From: GAS188 sp963794475
GTDB taxonomy: Bacteria; Pseudomonadota; Alphaproteobacteria; Rhizobiales; Beijerinckiaceae
NCBI GenBank assembly: GCA_963794475.1
Contig: CAWCDW010000010.1
Span: 806,001-870,000, forward strand
Direction of reading: 5' to 3'
DNA length: 64,000 nt
Shown here one piece after another: positions 35,113-43,826 of this stretch (positions are counted from its first letter, which is position 1; each line of letters begins with the position of its first letter). Made by a program: the position numbers and the translations under genes. The notes under the pieces were generated by a model, which saw nothing but the letters and a program-made list of their open reading frames with translations, made no database searches and had not been told where the DNA came from.

Positions 35113-36038
35113 AGCGCGATCTCCATTCCGTCGAAGGCCACTTCCCAGCCCGCCGTCTCGACCGCGCGCCGCTCGGGCGAGCCTTCGATGAGGATGGGGT
35201 TCGTGTTGTTGATATGGGTATAGACCTTGCGCCCGACGCGGACCCCGGCGAAAGCGCGAAGCGATCCCTCCTCGCCGCCGATCGCCATATGGCCCATGCG
35301 CCATGCGGTCTTTTGCGAGAGCCCGAGGCGAACCATCTCGTCATCCGTAAAGGTCGTGCCGTCGAAAAGCAGGAGATCGGCGCCCGCGACCCTTCGCTGG
35401 ACCTCTTCGCTGATCTTCGCGCAGCCGGGAATATAAACCAATCTTGCGCCGGCGGAACGGATTTCGAGCCCGAGCGTGGTTTCGCCGACGGCGCCGATGC
35501 TGACAGACCCGCTCTCCTCATGGAGAGGTACTTTGCCGGGCACGAAAAATGGCGTCGCCTTCAGGCCGAAACCCGCGTCGACCTCGACATTGTCCTGCAG
35601 GGGGCGCATGCCGACGCTGGCGGGATCAAGAACCCGGAAGATCGAATTCGTTTCGATGAGCTTGAGCGTCGCCGGCGTGCCGAGAATCGAGAAGGCCTGC
35701 CGTTCTCGCAAAGATAACAAACCGGCGACGTGATCCACGTCGCCGTTCGTCAGGAAAACCCCGGATATGGGCGAATGGCGGCCGCTCTTGCCAGGCCAAA
35801 GGACGGGGGTGCTTTGGATTTGCTGCCGGAGATCCGGCGACGCATTCAAGAGGAACCAATGGTCTCCGTCGGCAGTGACCGCGAGGCTCGATTGCGTGCG
35901 CGCCGAAACTCGACGATCACGTCGCCACGCGAGGTCACATACCGGACAGCGGCAGTTCCATTGGGGATAACCGCCCCCCGCCGCAGAGCCGAGAACGACG
36001 ATCTTGAGTTTCGTCGCGGGCCGCTCGTCGAGCGGCAC
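35109..36038 (-). CDS. pqqB: PqqB, MBL-fold protein of PQQ synthesis
   Basis: 309 residues from the GTG at 36038. Typical start KLKIVVLGSAAGGGYPQWNC, zinc Cys in NCRCPVC, and the altered MBL loop NGDVDHVAGL in place of HxHxDH, as is usual for PqqB. Thought to hydroxylate the tyrosine-derived part of the intermediate. Lies 14 bp after pqqA and is coupled to pqqC. Confidence 0.95.
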   Translation of the reverse strand: MPLDERPATKLKIVVLGSAAGGGYPQWNCRCPVCDLAWRRDRRVSARTQSSLAVTADGDHWFLLNASPDLRQQIQSTPVLWPGKSGRHSPISGVFLTNGDVDHVAGLLSLRERQAFSILGTPATLKLIETNSIFRVLDPASVGMRPLQDNVEVDAGFGLKATPFFVPGKVPLHEESGSVSIGAVGETTLGLEIRSAGARLVYIPGCAKISEEVQRRVAGADLLLFDGTTFTDDEMVRLGLSQKTAWRMGHMAIGGEEGSLRAFAGVRVGRKVYTHINNTNPILIEGSPERRAVETAGWEVAFDGMEIAL

Positions 36039-36052
36039 TTAAGCCGGCTTCT

Positions 36053-36130
36053 TCAGATTTCCGCCGACTCGTAGCTCGTCACTTCCATACCGACGCAAAC
36101 TTCAGTCACGCAAGGTGTCGACCAGGCCAT
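36053..36130 (-). CDS. pqqA: PqqA precursor peptide
   Basis: 25 residues: MAWSTPCVTEV, then CVGMEVTSYESAEI. Glu16 and Tyr20 (E-x3-Y) are the residues cross-linked to make PQQ. GGAGG lies five bases before the ATG, a strong site as expected for a highly made substrate peptide. It is immediately upstream of pqqB. Two Cys (7 and 12) are not needed for PQQ. Confidence 0.95.
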   Translation of the reverse strand: MAWSTPCVTEVCVGMEVTSYESAEI

Positions 36131-36404
36131 CGCTTCCTCCATTGGCAAGAAAGTTGTGCTACAGACATACCCCCGCCATCGACGCTTTTCAATTATGGAG
36201 ACGGGGATTTGGTTGCGCAAGCGATCACATTCCCTTGTGCGAGCCATTACCGTGCGCGCGTGGAGGCTATTTGTGGCGCGAAGGCAGGGTCCAACCCTTG
36301 GAAATGCCCGACCGATCAGCTTAAATAGGGCGAAACCTGGCAGGATCCGCTCGGGGCATTTTTTCCTGAAGAAGCTTCCCCACCAGCATTTCTGCAATTC
36401 AGCC

Positions 36405-36800
36405 ATGAGAAGAAGCATGATCAGATGGCGGGCACGGGGACGAGAAGCGCTCGCCGTCGCCGTTTACGGCGTCACGGCTCTGCGCCTTTTGGCGCTGTCC
36501 GTTTCGCCCGCGAGCGCAGCCGATATCAACGATTATCCGACCTCCGCGCGCGCCGATTACGTATTCGCCTGCATGAAGGCAAATGGGGAGACGCATCAAG
36601 CGCTCGAGCGATGCTCATGCTCGATCGATGTGATCGCCTCGCTCATTCCTTACGAGCGCTACGTGGACGCCGAAACCGTGATGAGCATGATTCAGACGCC
36701 GGGAAATCTCGGCAATATGTTCCGGGCGACCGAATTCTCGAAAAAGGTCGTGGATGACCTGCGCCGCGCCCAGGCCGAAGCCGAGATCAGGTGCTTTTGA
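36405..36800 (+). CDS. secreted hypothetical protein divergent from pqqA
   Basis: 131 residues from the ATG at 36405 (ATG at 36417 possible). Signal peptide to about residue 39 (ASA-AD). Four Cys at 56, 70, 72 and 130, with a CSCS pair, and a conserved-looking YVDAETVMSMIQTPGNLGNMF helix region. I recall homologous unknown proteins beside xox/mxa or pqq genes in methylotrophs, so a role in periplasmic methanol oxidation is plausible. The mature protein is about 92 residues. Confidence 0.65.
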   Translation: MRRSMIRWRARGREALAVAVYGVTALRLLALSVSPASAADINDYPTSARADYVFACMKANGETHQALERCSCSIDVIASLIPYERYVDAETVMSMIQTPGNLGNMFRATEFSKKVVDDLRRAQAEAEIRCF

Positions 36801-36879
36801 AGCTTGAGCCGTAAAGGCGGAGGCGACCTTCCCGAAGATCGGTTTTTCAGCCGTGTCGTCTGCGTGGCGAAGCCACGCC

Positions 36880-37717
36880 TTAAGTCTGCGACCCCTTGTT
36901 CGGGAACTCGCCCTTATAGACATGCTTGTCGCTGTCGAGCGCTTCCACGCGGAAATCGGCCGTATTCGCGCCGCGATAGGTGAGCCGGAAATTCGGATCT
37001 TCCGAGATCGAAATGCCGCCCTCGACCGTGAGGATGAGGTCGTTGCCCTGCCAAAGCTTGAGGTCCTCGATGAAGAGCGGCGGGATGTACAAACGCGAAA
37101 GCTGATCCATCTGCATGCCCGAATTATTCGGATGGCGCAGCATGACCTGAATATCGCGCTCGGCGGGCGAATTCGCCCGACAGCGTGGGGCGCGCCGCGA
37201 ATTGGCGAAACTTCATCTGGCCCATCGTCGCCTTGGCCTCCTGCGCATCCTTGAGCATCGGCGCCGAACAGCCGCCCGAGGCCTTGATGAAGCGCTCGAT
37301 CACGTAAAAGCCGCCATCGCTCAGCTCCGCGACGAGGTGCAGGTTCGTATAGCTGTCCACCCGGACCCTCGTCGAAAGGCTGCTCAAGGTGATCGTCGCC
37401 CCCGGCTTGAACACCCCAACGAGCGGCGCGGGATTGTGATCGATCACAAAGGTCAAGGCGACGAGCCGGCGCGCATCGCCCTGCGGCAGGTTGACGTTCA
37501 TGGTGACGGGGACGATGGCCGCGTCCTCGGCGCGCGTCGGCGCCTCGAGCGCCAGGAAGCCGGACCCGTCCTGAAGAGCCGCGCCGTGAAAAATCTCCTT
37601 CGCGAGATCGGGCCAGGGGTCGGGCTCTCCATCGGCGAAGGCTCGTTGAGCTCCGAGGCTAAGCGCAAGCGCCGCCGTCGCGAGGCGAAGAAAAATCACA
37701 ATTGGCCCTGCGCGCAT
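36880..37717 (-). pseudogene. quinoprotein-associated fused SoxYZ-like carrier, interrupted by a frameshift
   Basis: The SoxY-like half runs from the ATG at 37717 (GGAG six bases upstream): signal peptide ending AFADGE, then an Ig-like domain with the carrier motif IKASGGCSAP. The SoxZ-like half (VMLRHPNNSGMQMDQLSRLYIPP to the stop at 36880) is in another frame. At 37170-37171 the codons GAA-TTC switch; removing one T gives GESPAERDIQVMLRHPN, joining the halves. Fused SoxYZ carriers of this type accompany XoxF/PQQ systems with the zinc metallohydrolase at 17305. As read, the protein ends in unrelated residues about 17 codons after the break. Mutation or sequencing error cannot be told apart here. 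Confidence 0.8.
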
Positions 37718-38139
37718 CAACGGCTCCATCGAAGCTGCACTACCGTTCATTAGCATCATGGTCCGCGCCGCCAAAGCTGGAAATATCGAAAGCCGGTTGC
37801 CCCCTTGCGGTCCGGCGGGTCGGTGCGCTCGGCCTTCCGCGCCCGCCCTTTCGCTCACGCGGAATTGATCGGGCAGGATCTTAAACGCGAAACCGGCACC
37901 TGTTTTTCCGACTCATGCTCGAGCCCCACTGTGTCACCCCCGGCGAGGTGAGCGAAGCGAGCCGAGGGAAGGGGGCCCAGATACGGTAGTGAAATGGTTT
38001 CCCTTCCCCTCGCGCCCTTGCAGGGCGCGAGGCCGGGAATGACACAGTGGGACTAGCTTCGGCGCCTGCGTCGGCTAGGATGAGATTTGCGGGCGTATTC
38101 GGCCTGCAAACTGCGACTGCTGAATCTGAAGGCACGGCG
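37718..38139. other. 422-bp intergenic region
   Basis: Separates the xox/pqq island from the H4MPT island. No gene supported. The right half holds the inverted repeat at 37925-38051; the left half is GC-rich sequence with no recognised signal. Promoters for both divergent neighbours should lie here. Confidence 0.5.
37925..38051. repeat. 127-bp intergenic inverted-repeat unit
   Basis: CCCACTGTGTCA (37925-37936) pairs perfectly with TGACACAGTGGG (38040-38051), with weaker pairing continuing inward (CCCCGGC / GCCGGGA). A second internal palindrome, GGGCGCGAGG / CGCGCCC-type, lies near 38010-38033. The arrangement looks like a dispersed intergenic repeat rather than a terminator. Confidence 0.6.
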
Positions 38140-39318
38140 ATGACCCTCTTCCTGACGAGCGTGGCGAGCGAAGCCGAGGCGGAAATCGCCATCGCCGGCG
38201 GCGCCGACCTCATCGACTTCAAGGATGCGGCAAAAGGAGCGCTCGGCGCGCTCGAGCCGGAAATCCTGCGCGTCGCCGTCGCCGCCGTCGCGGGGCGCCG
38301 CCCCACGAGCGCGGTCACGGGCGATCTGCCGATGGATCCCCAAAGCCTTCCGAAAGCCGTGGAGCGCATCGCCTCAACCGGGGTGGATTACGTCAAGATC
38401 GGCCTCTTCGACGACTCTCGGCGCGCCGCTTGCATCGCGGCGCTGTCCCCTTTGTGCAAAAGGTTCAAGCTCATCGGCGTGATGTTCGCGGATGAAGCGG
38501 TCGATCTTTCGCTCATGGAGCGGCTCGCCTCGGCAGGCTTTCATGGCGCGATGCTGGACACCGCGAAAAAGGGAGCCGGGCGCCTCCTCGAGCGTCGCGA
38601 TTCAGCATGGCTCTTCGGGTTCGTCACAAGCTGTCGCGAGAGGGGCTTGCTCACCGGGCTCGCCGGGTCGCTCGAGCCTCCCGATGTGCCGCGCCTCCTG
38701 CCGTTGCGCCCCGATATCCTGGGATTTCGTGGTGCGCTTTGTGTCAAGGGCGAGCGGACCGCCGGATTGGACCCGAAAGCGGTCTCGCTCGTCCGCGGTC
38801 TCATCCCCTTGGATCGGCATCATCGGACGGAAGCGAACGCGGAGGAGGACCGCGTCGATTACCGGCTTCTCGTCGGGCGCGGCTATGCGGTCGAGCCGCG
38901 CGACGGCTCCTCGCGCGCCGATCGCATCTTTGTTCGCGATTTCATCGTGCCCGTTCGCATCGGCGCCTATCGGGCCGAGCATGAGGGGACGCAGCGCGTG
39001 CGTTTCGACGTGGAGGCTTTCGTGCAGCGCGGCACCCATGCGCCGTCGGATTTGCGCGATGTGTTGTCCTACGACGTGATTACCGACGCGATCCGCCGGA
39101 TCGTCGCCGAAGGCCATGTGGAATTGGTCGAGGTGCTGGCGGAGCGCGTCGCTGGCGCCGTGCTCGGGGAGCCGCGCGTGGTGAAAGTCACCGTCCGCGT
39201 CGAGAAGCTCGATACCGGCTCCGCCACGGTCGGTGTCGAGATCACCCGGGAAAAAACAGCCGAAGCCGCGATTCTTCGCCATCCCGCGCCGGCGGCTTCC
39301 AGCGATTCCAGCGGCTGA
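38140..39318 (+). CDS. fusion of (5-formylfuran-3-yl)methyl phosphate synthase (MfnB-like) and dihydroneopterin aldolase (FolB-like)
   Basis: 392 residues from the ATG at 38140. Residues 1-235 are a TIM barrel of the MfnB/DUF556 type (GGADLIDFKDAAKGALGAL, YVKIGLF, HGAMLDTAKKGAGRL), with Lys residues placed as in the furan-forming enzyme of methanofuran synthesis. From about 255 a FolB-type domain follows (DRIFVRDFIVPVRIGAYRAEHEGTQRVRFDV...LSYDVITDAIRRIV), which acts on dihydroneopterin for the pterin part of H4MPT. One protein would thus serve both cofactors of the pathway. First of a five-gene plus-strand unit. Confidence 0.85.
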   Translation: MTLFLTSVASEAEAEIAIAGGADLIDFKDAAKGALGALEPEILRVAVAAVAGRRPTSAVTGDLPMDPQSLPKAVERIASTGVDYVKIGLFDDSRRAACIAALSPLCKRFKLIGVMFADEAVDLSLMERLASAGFHGAMLDTAKKGAGRLLERRDSAWLFGFVTSCRERGLLTGLAGSLEPPDVPRLLPLRPDILGFRGALCVKGERTAGLDPKAVSLVRGLIPLDRHHRTEANAEEDRVDYRLLVGRGYAVEPRDGSSRADRIFVRDFIVPVRIGAYRAEHEGTQRVRFDVEAFVQRGTHAPSDLRDVLSYDVITDAIRRIVAEGHVELVEVLAERVAGAVLGEPRVVKVTVRVEKLDTGSATVGVEITREKTAEAAILRHPAPAASSDSSG

Positions 39319-39320
39319 GC

Positions 39321-40076
39321 GTGAGCGCCCTCGACGTCGTGAAGCTCGGCGGCAGCCTCGCGTTTTCAAAAGCCTTGCTCGCATGGCTCGCCGCGATCGG
39401 GGCCGGAGCTGGCAAGACCGTGCTTGTGGTCGGCGGCGGCCCGTTTGCCGATGCGGTGCGCTTCGCGCAACCGCGCATGGGTTTCGATGATGTCGCCGCC
39501 GATGCGATGGCGCTGCTCGCCATGGAGCAATATGCGATGGCTGTCGCGTCGCTCGGAGAAAGTTTCACGGTCGCCGAAAGTCGTGCGCGCATAAGGCGCG
39601 CACTCGAGGCGAGCGAGGTGCCGGTCTGGGCGCCGAGCCGCATGGTGAGAAAAGCGCGTCGGCTCGCCGCTTCCTCTTCCCCACGCGAACGCGTCCGCAT
39701 CCCCGCTTCATGGGACGTGACCTCCGACAGCCTCGCGGCCTGGCTCGCGCACAAGCTTGGCGCGCGGCGGCTTTTTCTGATCAAGCAGGTGCCCGTCAAG
39801 GTCGAGCGGAGCGCGGGCCGCTCGGTCTCGGCCGAGCATCTGGCGCGAGCCGGCATCGTGGACAAAGCTTTTCCGCGATCTCTCGCGGCGGCGACCGGCG
39901 TTGAAGGTTTTCTGCTCGGGCCACACGACAGGGAAGGTCTCGCGATGGCGCTGTGCGAGGGCAGGCCGATCGGTTCCCGCATCGGCCTTGTTGCCGGGGC
40001 GGAGCCGATCCATCATGCGGCAAGGCCGGTCGAAGGCGTGGACGGCCGGGGCTTGCCCGGTGAAGATCACGCTTGA
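39321..40076 (+). CDS. amino acid kinase family protein of H4MPT/methanofuran synthesis
   Basis: 251 residues from the GTG two bases after the fusion gene. Kinase-fold start VVKLGGSLAFSK and glycine loop VVGGGPFADAV. The ATP-side region DVTSDSLAAWLAHKLGARRLFLIKQV is typical. By context and fold it resembles MfnE, which phosphorylates the aminomethylfuran intermediate of methanofuran; the assignment is inferred, not read from active-site detail. The 3' end overlaps a possible upstream start of the next gene. Confidence 0.78.
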   Translation: MSALDVVKLGGSLAFSKALLAWLAAIGAGAGKTVLVVGGGPFADAVRFAQPRMGFDDVAADAMALLAMEQYAMAVASLGESFTVAESRARIRRALEASEVPVWAPSRMVRKARRLAASSSPRERVRIPASWDVTSDSLAAWLAHKLGARRLFLIKQVPVKVERSAGRSVSAEHLARAGIVDKAFPRSLAAATGVEGFLLGPHDREGLAMALCEGRPIGSRIGLVAGAEPIHHAARPVEGVDGRGLPGEDHA

Positions 40077-40098
40077 GAGTGCTTCAGGACCAGCCGCG

Positions 40099-40659
40099 AT
40101 GGCAAGAGCCGCACAAGACGCGACGCCCCGATGGGGATGGGCGCTCACCGGATCGGGACATTTCTTCACCGAATGCCTGTCGCTCATTCGGTTGCTGCCG
40201 GCTGTCGATCTCTTCGTCAGCCGGGCGGCGGCCGAGGTCGTGCGCATGTACAAGCAAGAGCTCAAGCTGCCGTCTTCGGCACGCTTGTTCCGGGACACCA
40301 CGGCGAGCGCGGCGCCGGTCGGGCGTTTCTACCACGGTGATTATCACACGCTGGTCCTCGCGCCGGCTACCTCGAACACGGTCGCGAAATGCGTCTATGG
40401 AATTTCGGACAATCTCGCGACCAACGTATTCGCGCAAGCCGGCAAATGCCGCGTTCCGGCGATCGTCTTTGCCTGCGACACCGCCCCCGAGCTCGAGACA
40501 CGCGCGCCCGCCGGCATGGTCAAGGTGTATCCGAGGCGCATCGATCTCGAGAACACCGACCGGCTGAAGGGCTTCGAGGCGACGACCGTCGTCGAATCGC
40601 TCGGCGACCTGGAGGCGGCGATTTCGCGGCGCCGCGGCGAGCTCGGCGAGAATGGCTGA
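40099..40659 (+). CDS. AfpA-like flavoprotein
   Basis: 186 residues from the ATG at 40099; a GTG at 40060 overlapping the previous gene is an alternative. Flavodoxin-like/HFCD fold with WALTGSGHFFTECL at the FMN loop and LVLAPATSNTVAKCVYGISDNLATN, the diagnostic flavin-binding block. It resembles archaeoflavoprotein A and dihydromethanopterin reductase types found with H4MPT genes, so it may reduce dihydromethanopterin. It overlaps the next gene by 8 bp. Confidence 0.8.
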   Translation: MARAAQDATPRWGWALTGSGHFFTECLSLIRLLPAVDLFVSRAAAEVVRMYKQELKLPSSARLFRDTTASAAPVGRFYHGDYHTLVLAPATSNTVAKCVYGISDNLATNVFAQAGKCRVPAIVFACDTAPELETRAPAGMVKVYPRRIDLENTDRLKGFEATTVVESLGDLEAAISRRRGELGENG

Positions 40660-42085
40660 GCACGTCCTTTTCCTCACCGGTCGCCTGGCGCGGCCACGCT
40701 TGGAGAAGGTGCTCGCGGAACTGACGCCCGCGCCGTTTGCCTGGACGATCGCCGATATGGGCGTGAAGGTCGCGGCCCTGATGACGGAAGCGATCATCTT
40801 GCGGCGACTCGACCGCGATCTCGTCGCGGGCGCGAGCCGCGTGGTGGTGCCCGGCCGTTGCCGCGCCGATCTCGAGCGGCTCGCCGGCGCCTTCGGGCGC
40901 GCTTTCGAGCGCGGCCCCGACGAGGTGCGCGACATCCCCGAATGGCTCGGCCGAAAAAGCAAGACGCCGCTGCTCGCCGAGAAATCCGTCCGGATCTTTG
41001 CCGAGATCGTGGAAGCGCCGCTCCTCGATCTCGACGAGATTTCGGCGCGCGCCGCCACGATGCGCGAGGACGGAGCCGATGTGATCGATCTCGGTTGCTT
41101 GCCGGATACGCCCTTTCCCCGGTTGCGGGAGGCGGTGCAAACCCTCAAGGCGCAAGGCTTCCTCGTCAGCGTCGATTCGGCAAACCCCGACGAGCTGCGC
41201 CGCGGCGCCGAGGCCGGGGCGGATTTCGTGCTGAGCTTGACGGAGAAGACGCTCGATCTCATCTCGGGCACGCGGGCGACACCCGTGGTGATCGCGTCGC
41301 GCCACGGCGATCTCGACGAGCTCGTGCGCGCGGCGGGCAAGGCCGCGCGGCAAAAACTTGGCGTCATTCTCGATCCCATCCTCGACCCGATCCATTTCGG
41401 CTTCGTTCCGTCGCTCCTTCGCTACGCCGAACTGCGCCGGCTTCTCCCCTCGGCCGAGATCATGATGGGCACGGGCAACCTCACCGAGCTCACGGAAGCG
41501 GACACGCCCGGCATGACGGCCATGCTGATGGGCATCTGCTCCGAGCTTGCGATCCGCAATGTGCTTGTCGTGCATGTGAGCGCGCATACGCGCCGCACGG
41601 TCGCCGAGCATGCCGCTGCCGCAAGGCTCATGCACGCGGCGCACGCCGACGACGCCTTGCCGAAAGGCTATGAAGCCGGGCTCGTCCAGCTGCACGACCT
41701 CAAGCCCTTCGCGAGCACGCCAGAGGAGATCGAAGGGCTCGCGAACAGCGTGCGCGACGCCAATTTTCGCATCGAGACCGCGACCGACGGCATCCACGTA
41801 TATAACCGCGACGGCCATCATGTGGAGAAGGACGCGATGTCGCTCTTCGCCAAGCTCAAGGTCACGACGGATGGCGCGCATGCCTTCTATCTCGGCACCG
41901 AGCTGATGAAGGCCGAGGTCGCCTTCAGGCTCGGCAAGCGCTACGCGCAGGATTCCCCGCTCGATTGGGGTTGCGGCGCCGATCGGCCCGAGGACGATTT
42001 GACGAGCCCCGCGAAGGCTGGGCCAACGCTCGAGGCCAAGCCCGCGAGGGAACGAGGGAGGGCTCGCCGTGCCGATGATTCGTGA
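40652..42085 (+). CDS. dihydropteroate synthase-related protein (H4MPT type)
   Basis: 477 residues. The N-terminal ~130 residues form the extra domain of the archaeal/methylotroph type (VLFLTGRLARPRLEKVL, IADMGVKVAALMTEAI). The TIM barrel starts near 140 with DGADVIDLGCLPD, DPILDPIHFGF and MMGTGNLTELTEADTPGM. It is expected to join a pterin diphosphate to the arylamine moiety of methanopterin. The last ~30 residues are charged and poorly conserved. It overlaps the DUF447 gene by 17 bp. Confidence 0.85.
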   Translation: MAEHVLFLTGRLARPRLEKVLAELTPAPFAWTIADMGVKVAALMTEAIILRRLDRDLVAGASRVVVPGRCRADLERLAGAFGRAFERGPDEVRDIPEWLGRKSKTPLLAEKSVRIFAEIVEAPLLDLDEISARAATMREDGADVIDLGCLPDTPFPRLREAVQTLKAQGFLVSVDSANPDELRRGAEAGADFVLSLTEKTLDLISGTRATPVVIASRHGDLDELVRAAGKAARQKLGVILDPILDPIHFGFVPSLLRYAELRRLLPSAEIMMGTGNLTELTEADTPGMTAMLMGICSELAIRNVLVVHVSAHTRRTVAEHAAAARLMHAAHADDALPKGYEAGLVQLHDLKPFASTPEEIEGLANSVRDANFRIETATDGIHVYNRDGHHVEKDAMSLFAKLKVTTDGAHAFYLGTELMKAEVAFRLGKRYAQDSPLDWGCGADRPEDDLTSPAKAGPTLEAKPARERGRARRADDS

Positions 42086-42638
42086 GGCGATCGTCACGAC
42101 CGTGAGCGCCGCAGGCAAGGCCCATGTCGCGCCTTTCGGGTTGATCGCGGAGGGAAAGCGGTGGGTGATCGCGCCCTTTCGTCCCTCGACGACGCTCGAG
42201 AATCTTCTCGCCCTTCCCTACGCGGTCGCGAATTTCACCGATGACGTGCGCCTCTTCGCCGGCTGCCTCACCGGGCGACGGGATTGGCCGCTTGTTCCAG
42301 CATCGCGCGTCGCCGTTCCGCGCCTCGCGGACGCCTTGGCTCATGCCGAGCTTGCGGTCGAGACGGTCACGGAGGATGCCGCGCGACCGCGCTTTGCGTG
42401 CGGGATCGTCCATGAGGAGACGCACGCGCCTTTTACCGGCTTCAACCGGGCGAAGGCAGCGGTCATCGAAGCGTGCATTCTGGTGAGCCGCATTCACATG
42501 CTGCCGCGCCAGAAGGTCGAGCAGGAGATCGCCTATCTCTCGATCGCGGTGGAGAAGACGGCAGGGCCCGAGGAGGCGCAAGCCTGGTCCTGGCTGATGG
42601 ATGAAATCAAAGCCAGATTTTCGGCGGCGCGCTTATGA
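42069..42638 (+). CDS. DUF447 family protein
   Basis: 189 residues starting MPMIREAIVTTVSAAGKAHVAPFGL. The split-barrel flavin-binding look (HVAPFGLIAEGKRWVIAPFRPSTTLENL) and FTGFNRAKAAVIEACILVSRIHML match DUF447, which co-occurs with methanopterin genes in methanogens and methylotrophs. The reaction is not known. Overlaps the previous gene by 17 bp and the convergent hydantoinase-like gene by 6 bp. Confidence 0.8.
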   Translation: MPMIREAIVTTVSAAGKAHVAPFGLIAEGKRWVIAPFRPSTTLENLLALPYAVANFTDDVRLFAGCLTGRRDWPLVPASRVAVPRLADALAHAELAVETVTEDAARPRFACGIVHEETHAPFTGFNRAKAAVIEACILVSRIHMLPRQKVEQEIAYLSIAVEKTAGPEEAQAWSWLMDEIKARFSAARL

Positions 42639-43751
42639 AGCGGGCACACCTCGGCGGCGTCTTGCCGGCGATCCTCGTCCGGCTGACGGTCCTGATTGCG
42701 TTCCGCGCCGCCGAGTCGTGACAGCAGCTTCGGCGAGCAACGCGACAGCGGCGGCGGGTGCGCAATCGCAGGCGAGCTTGCGGAGCTTTGGGGAAGAAGC
42801 CACGAGAAGGCGTGAGAAGGGGATGGAGGGACGCTGAAGCCTTTCCGCCAGCGCGCTCGCGATCTTCACGCCGATGCCCGCGCCGATGATCGGAGCGTTG
42901 CGCGGCAGAGGATTCTTCGACAGCACGAGCATTGCCGCGTCGTGAAGCGTCCTGAGCTGCGCCTCACGGAAGGCGCGGGCGACCTCGATCCAGGCCTCGT
43001 TAGGAGCGCCTGCTGCGTCGAGGCCGAGCATTCTCGCCAGCCGCGCGCGCGAGCCCTCGACCGTCTTCTCGCGGCCATCGGCCGTCGCCTGCTGATCGGC
43101 GCCAGACGGCAACTCGCCGAGGAGGCGATAGACATCGGCCATGTTGGCGAAATACTCGTTCATCAGCGGCATGGAGCACCCTTGAAAAGGCACGCGCGCC
43201 GCAATCGACATGAGGAAGCTGCGCACCATGCCGGTATAGACGAGCTCGCCTCGCTCCAACCGCTCGGCATCCGTATATCCGCGCGCCGCGACCACGCCCT
43301 CCGCGAGCGCGATCAGATCCGTGGTGGTCGACCCCATATCGACGAAGAGACCATGGCCGACCCTGCCCGCCACGAAGCGCGCCGAGGCGTGCCAGTTCGC
43401 CGAGGCGATCTCGCCGATGTGATCGCCGACGCGCCCCACAGGCACAAAGCCGGAAGGCCCCGCATAGATCATGAGCTTTTCGTCATCGAGGCTTTGGGCC
43501 GCGGCGCGCGCGAGCGTTTGCACGCCCTCGGAACGGGTGGCAAAAATATCGGCGAGCTCGCCCGTCATGGTCGCGGCGTGGCGCGCGTTCGAGCCGAGGC
43601 TACGGCGCGCCTTCGAGAAGGCCGCCTCGAGCGTGCCGAGCCCTTGCCAAAGCGGGGAGGGGAGCTGGATCGCCCCCGTGACGACGCCCCCCTCGACGCG
43701 CACCCCCTTGAGATGCGCGCCGCCGATATCCCAGCCGATCACCATGCCCAT
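42633..43751 (-). CDS. hydantoinase/oxoprolinase-like protein of the H4MPT cluster
   Basis: 372 residues. Actin-like ATPase fold with a VIGWDIGGAHLKGVRV phosphate loop, FVDMGSTTTDLIAL, and GAGIGVKIASALAERL. This is the conserved uncharacterised protein found in tetrahydromethanopterin-linked C1 clusters. An ATP-dependent step in cofactor synthesis is suspected. Its C-terminal ~20 residues (RRGTQSGPSAGRGSPARRRRG) are low complexity. Divergent from the HisA-like gene. Confidence 0.82.
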   Translation of the reverse strand: MGMVIGWDIGGAHLKGVRVEGGVVTGAIQLPSPLWQGLGTLEAAFSKARRSLGSNARHAATMTGELADIFATRSEGVQTLARAAAQSLDDEKLMIYAGPSGFVPVGRVGDHIGEIASANWHASARFVAGRVGHGLFVDMGSTTTDLIALAEGVVAARGYTDAERLERGELVYTGMVRSFLMSIAARVPFQGCSMPLMNEYFANMADVYRLLGELPSGADQQATADGREKTVEGSRARLARMLGLDAAGAPNEAWIEVARAFREAQLRTLHDAAMLVLSKNPLPRNAPIIGAGIGVKIASALAERLQRPSIPFSRLLVASSPKLRKLACDCAPAAAVALLAEAAVTTRRRGTQSGPSAGRGSPARRRRGVPAS

Positions 43752-43826
43752 GTCGTCTCATTCTCCGCGCGGCTCTGGCCTGTTATGGGTCGTCTCTTAG
43801 CCGAAACGGAAAGCTCGACCCGCGCC

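Noticed and set aside
42942..43826. Upstream extension of the HisA-like frame through the hydantoinase-like gene
   Set aside because: It is antisense to a well-conserved gene; high GC keeps the opposite frame open. The HisA fold starts at 43827.
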